Origin: Akkermansiaceae bacterium
GTDB taxonomy: Bacteria; Verrucomicrobiota; Verrucomicrobiia; Verrucomicrobiales; Akkermansiaceae
Reading direction: 5' to 3'
Assembly (NCBI GenBank): GCA_903906515.1
Contig: CAIVKO010000154.1
Coordinates: 1-53,019, forward strand
DNA: 53,019 bases
How positions within the stretch are numbered: the first letter of the stretch is position 1; each line of letters begins with the position of its first letter. The notes below the pieces were generated by a model. It was not told where the DNA came from and searched no databases. It saw only the letters and a list, made by a program, of their open reading frames with translations. Below, one piece after another: positions 51,636 to 53,019 of the stretch. Position numbers and translations under genes: made by a program.

Positions 51636-53019
51636 ATGAAAAAACCACTCGTCATCTCCTTGCTAATGGCTCTGACCTGCGCCCTTCTGCCATCCACTCC
51701 GGCCCGCGCGGCGGATGCGCCAGTGGCAAAGACAAAACCGTCGACTACACCTCCAGAAACCAAGGAGCACAAGGACGCCCGCATGGCGTGGTGGCGCGAA
51801 GCAAAGTTCGGCATGTTCATCCATTGGGGGCTCTACTCTGTCCCTGGTGGCTATTATCACGACAAGCCAGTTGGCGGATTTGGTGAGTGGATCATGAATA
51901 AGGGGAAAATTCCGGTTGCTGAATACGCCGATTTTGCCAAGCAGTTCAACCCGGTCAAGTTCAACGCCGACGAGTGGGTGAAAATCGTCAAGGACGCCGG
52001 GATGAAATACATCGTTATCACGTCAAAGCATCACGAGGGCTTCGCCATGTTTCACACCAAGGTGGATGAATACAATATCTATGACGCCACGCCGTTCAAG
52101 CGCGACCCCATTGCAGAACTGGCCGCAGCCTGCCGCAAACAGGGCATCAAGCTTGGGCTCTATTATTCGCAAAACCTCGACTGGCACCATCCCGGTGGCG
52201 GCACACGCGGCAATTGGGACCCCGCTCAGGCGGGCGATGTCGATAAGTATGTGGATGGAGTGGTGATCCCTCAACTCAAGGAACTCCTCACCCAATACGG
52301 TGATATCAGCGTCCTCTGGTTTGATATTCCGGGTTGGCCGGTCGACAACAAACATCGGCCCGAGCGCATTTATAAGGCGGTCATGGAGTGCCGCCCGGAC
52401 ATCATTATGAACGACCGCCTAGGATGCAAAGGCGACACCGCGACCCCCGAGGGATTCATCCCGCCGCAGGGTTATCCCGGCAAGGACTGGGAGACCTGTA
52501 TGACCATCAACGGCACTTGGGGATATAAGAAAGAAAGCAATAAATTCCAATCGACCGAGACCCTTCTTCGCAACCTGATCGACATTGCCAGCAAGGGCGG
52601 TAACTACCTGCTCAATGTCGGCCCCGATGCGGAAGGCGTGATTCCCGCAGGCGAAGTGCAACCCATCGCTGCAATCGGCAAATGGCTGCAGGTCAATGGC
52701 GAGGCGATCTACGGCACCTCGGCCACGCTCTTCGGTGAGGAATGCGGGACCTTCAGCGCCACCGAGAAAGACAAAAAAGGCGAACCGCTCTTCACTGCAA
52801 CCTGGGATTGGCGCTGCACAGTCAAACCCGGCACAACATATATCCATATTTTGAAATGGCCCGGTGCCTCATTCACCCTCGACACCAAAGGCAAGCTGGG
52901 CGCGGTCACCAAGGCTTATATGTTGGCGGATTCTAGCAAATCACCGCTGACCGTAACCATGGATGGCGTTAAACTAACCGTAATTCTTCCGGAAAAGTCG
53001 CCTGATCCCATCGCCTCGG
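51636..53019 (+). CDS. GH29 alpha-L-fucosidase 2, cut by window edge
   Basis: The frame is open from ATG 51636 to the window end (461 codons seen), so the 3' end is missing. Signal peptide is about 1-26 (TPARAADAP). GH29 marks: FGMFIHWGLYS, SKHHEGFAMF, and VLWFDIPGW with Asp230 as likely nucleophile. ETCMTINGTWGYKKESNKF and GGNYLLNVGP also match. The barrel is followed by the start of a beta-sandwich. This protein is closer to typical GH29 fucosidases than the copy at 1138. Having two suggests fucose in more than one linkage. It follows the GH92-GH3 fusion by 8 bp. Confidence 0.93.
   Translation, partial: MKKPLVISLLMALTCALLPSTPARAADAPVAKTKPSTTPPETKEHKDARMAWWREAKFGMFIHWGLYSVPGGYYHDKPVGGFGEWIMNKGKIPVAEYADFAKQFNPVKFNADEWVKIVKDAGMKYIVITSKHHEGFAMFHTKVDEYNIYDATPFKRDPIAELAAACRKQGIKLGLYYSQNLDWHHPGGGTRGNWDPAQAGDVDKYVDGVVIPQLKELLTQYGDISVLWFDIPGWPVDNKHRPERIYKAVMECRPDIIMNDRLGCKGDTATPEGFIPPQGYPGKDWETCMTINGTWGYKKESNKFQSTETLLRNLIDIASKGGNYLLNVGPDAEGVIPAGEVQPIAAIGKWLQVNGEAIYGTSATLFGEECGTFSATEKDKKGEPLFTATWDWRCTVKPGTTYIHILKWPGASFTLDTKGKLGAVTKAYMLADSSKSPLTVTMDGVKLTVILPEKSPDPIAS

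Noticed and set aside
51600..51640. Simple frameshift at the end of the GH3-type segment
   Set aside because: After the stop the other frames do not continue GH3; the next gene's signal peptide starts within 10 bp, so the GH3 part is truly truncated here.

Overview
The window reads as one large polysaccharide-degradation locus. All 26 genes lie on the + strand. From 3213 to the right edge, 24 genes follow one another with gaps of at most 110 bp and two ATGA stop/start overlaps. Nearly every product has an N-terminal signal peptide, and there is no SusC/SusD pair, TonB receptor, sigma/anti-sigma pair or other regulator. This layout (no SusCD, many sialate-O-acetylesterase-type esterases, PA14-fused heparinase-like lyases, a sulfatase, almost no Shine-Dalgarno sites, moderately high GC) suggests Verrucomicrobiota or a close PVC relative. 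The phylum is an inference.

Layout. 3-803: an unrecognised secreted protein, followed by a 334-bp gap with a small hairpin. 1138-3075: GH29 alpha-L-fucosidase. 3213-10500: two heparinase II/III-like proteins with zinc-ribbon-like cysteines and C-terminal PA14-like modules. 10532-16161: two GH2 paralogues; the second has Val at the predicted nucleophile position. 16166-23123: three SASA-type esterases and a PDZ/toroid/HEAT protein (DUF6288-like). 23136-26894: a 1252-aa protein of a type I do not recognise, with beta-solenoid modules joined to a helical domain. 26937-31789: SGNH esterase, right-handed beta-helix protein, SASA esterase. 31819-34464: a third GH2. 34528-38124: SGNH esterase, GH130 and an MFS sugar porter, the only transporter. 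38182-46542: SASA, GH127, a CSPSR-type sulfatase, and two tandem SASA. 46606-48861: GH78. 48871-51627: a complete GH92 joined in frame to a truncated GH3 C-terminal domain. 51636-end: a second GH29, cut by the window edge.

How it may work. Seven SASA-type and two SGNH esterases plus a sulfatase would remove acyl and sulfate groups. Heparinase-like and beta-helix proteins could cleave uronic-acid-containing chains. GH29, GH78, GH92, GH127, GH130 and GH2 enzymes would trim fucose, rhamnose, alpha-mannose, beta-L-arabinofuranose and beta-mannosyl or related units, and the MFS protein would import monosaccharides. The set fits a branched, heavily acetylated, fucose- and uronate-containing heteropolysaccharide such as algal or plant mucilage. 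The exact glycan cannot be read from sequence.

Most unusual items: the GH2 paralogue with a replaced nucleophile and an 88-residue insertion; the GH92-GH3 chimera; heptanucleotide tandem repeats just upstream of the catalytic serine codon in four esterase genes; the solenoid/helical protein; and signal-peptide segments shared between unrelated enzymes, including seven esterase-like residues at the mature start of the GH127.
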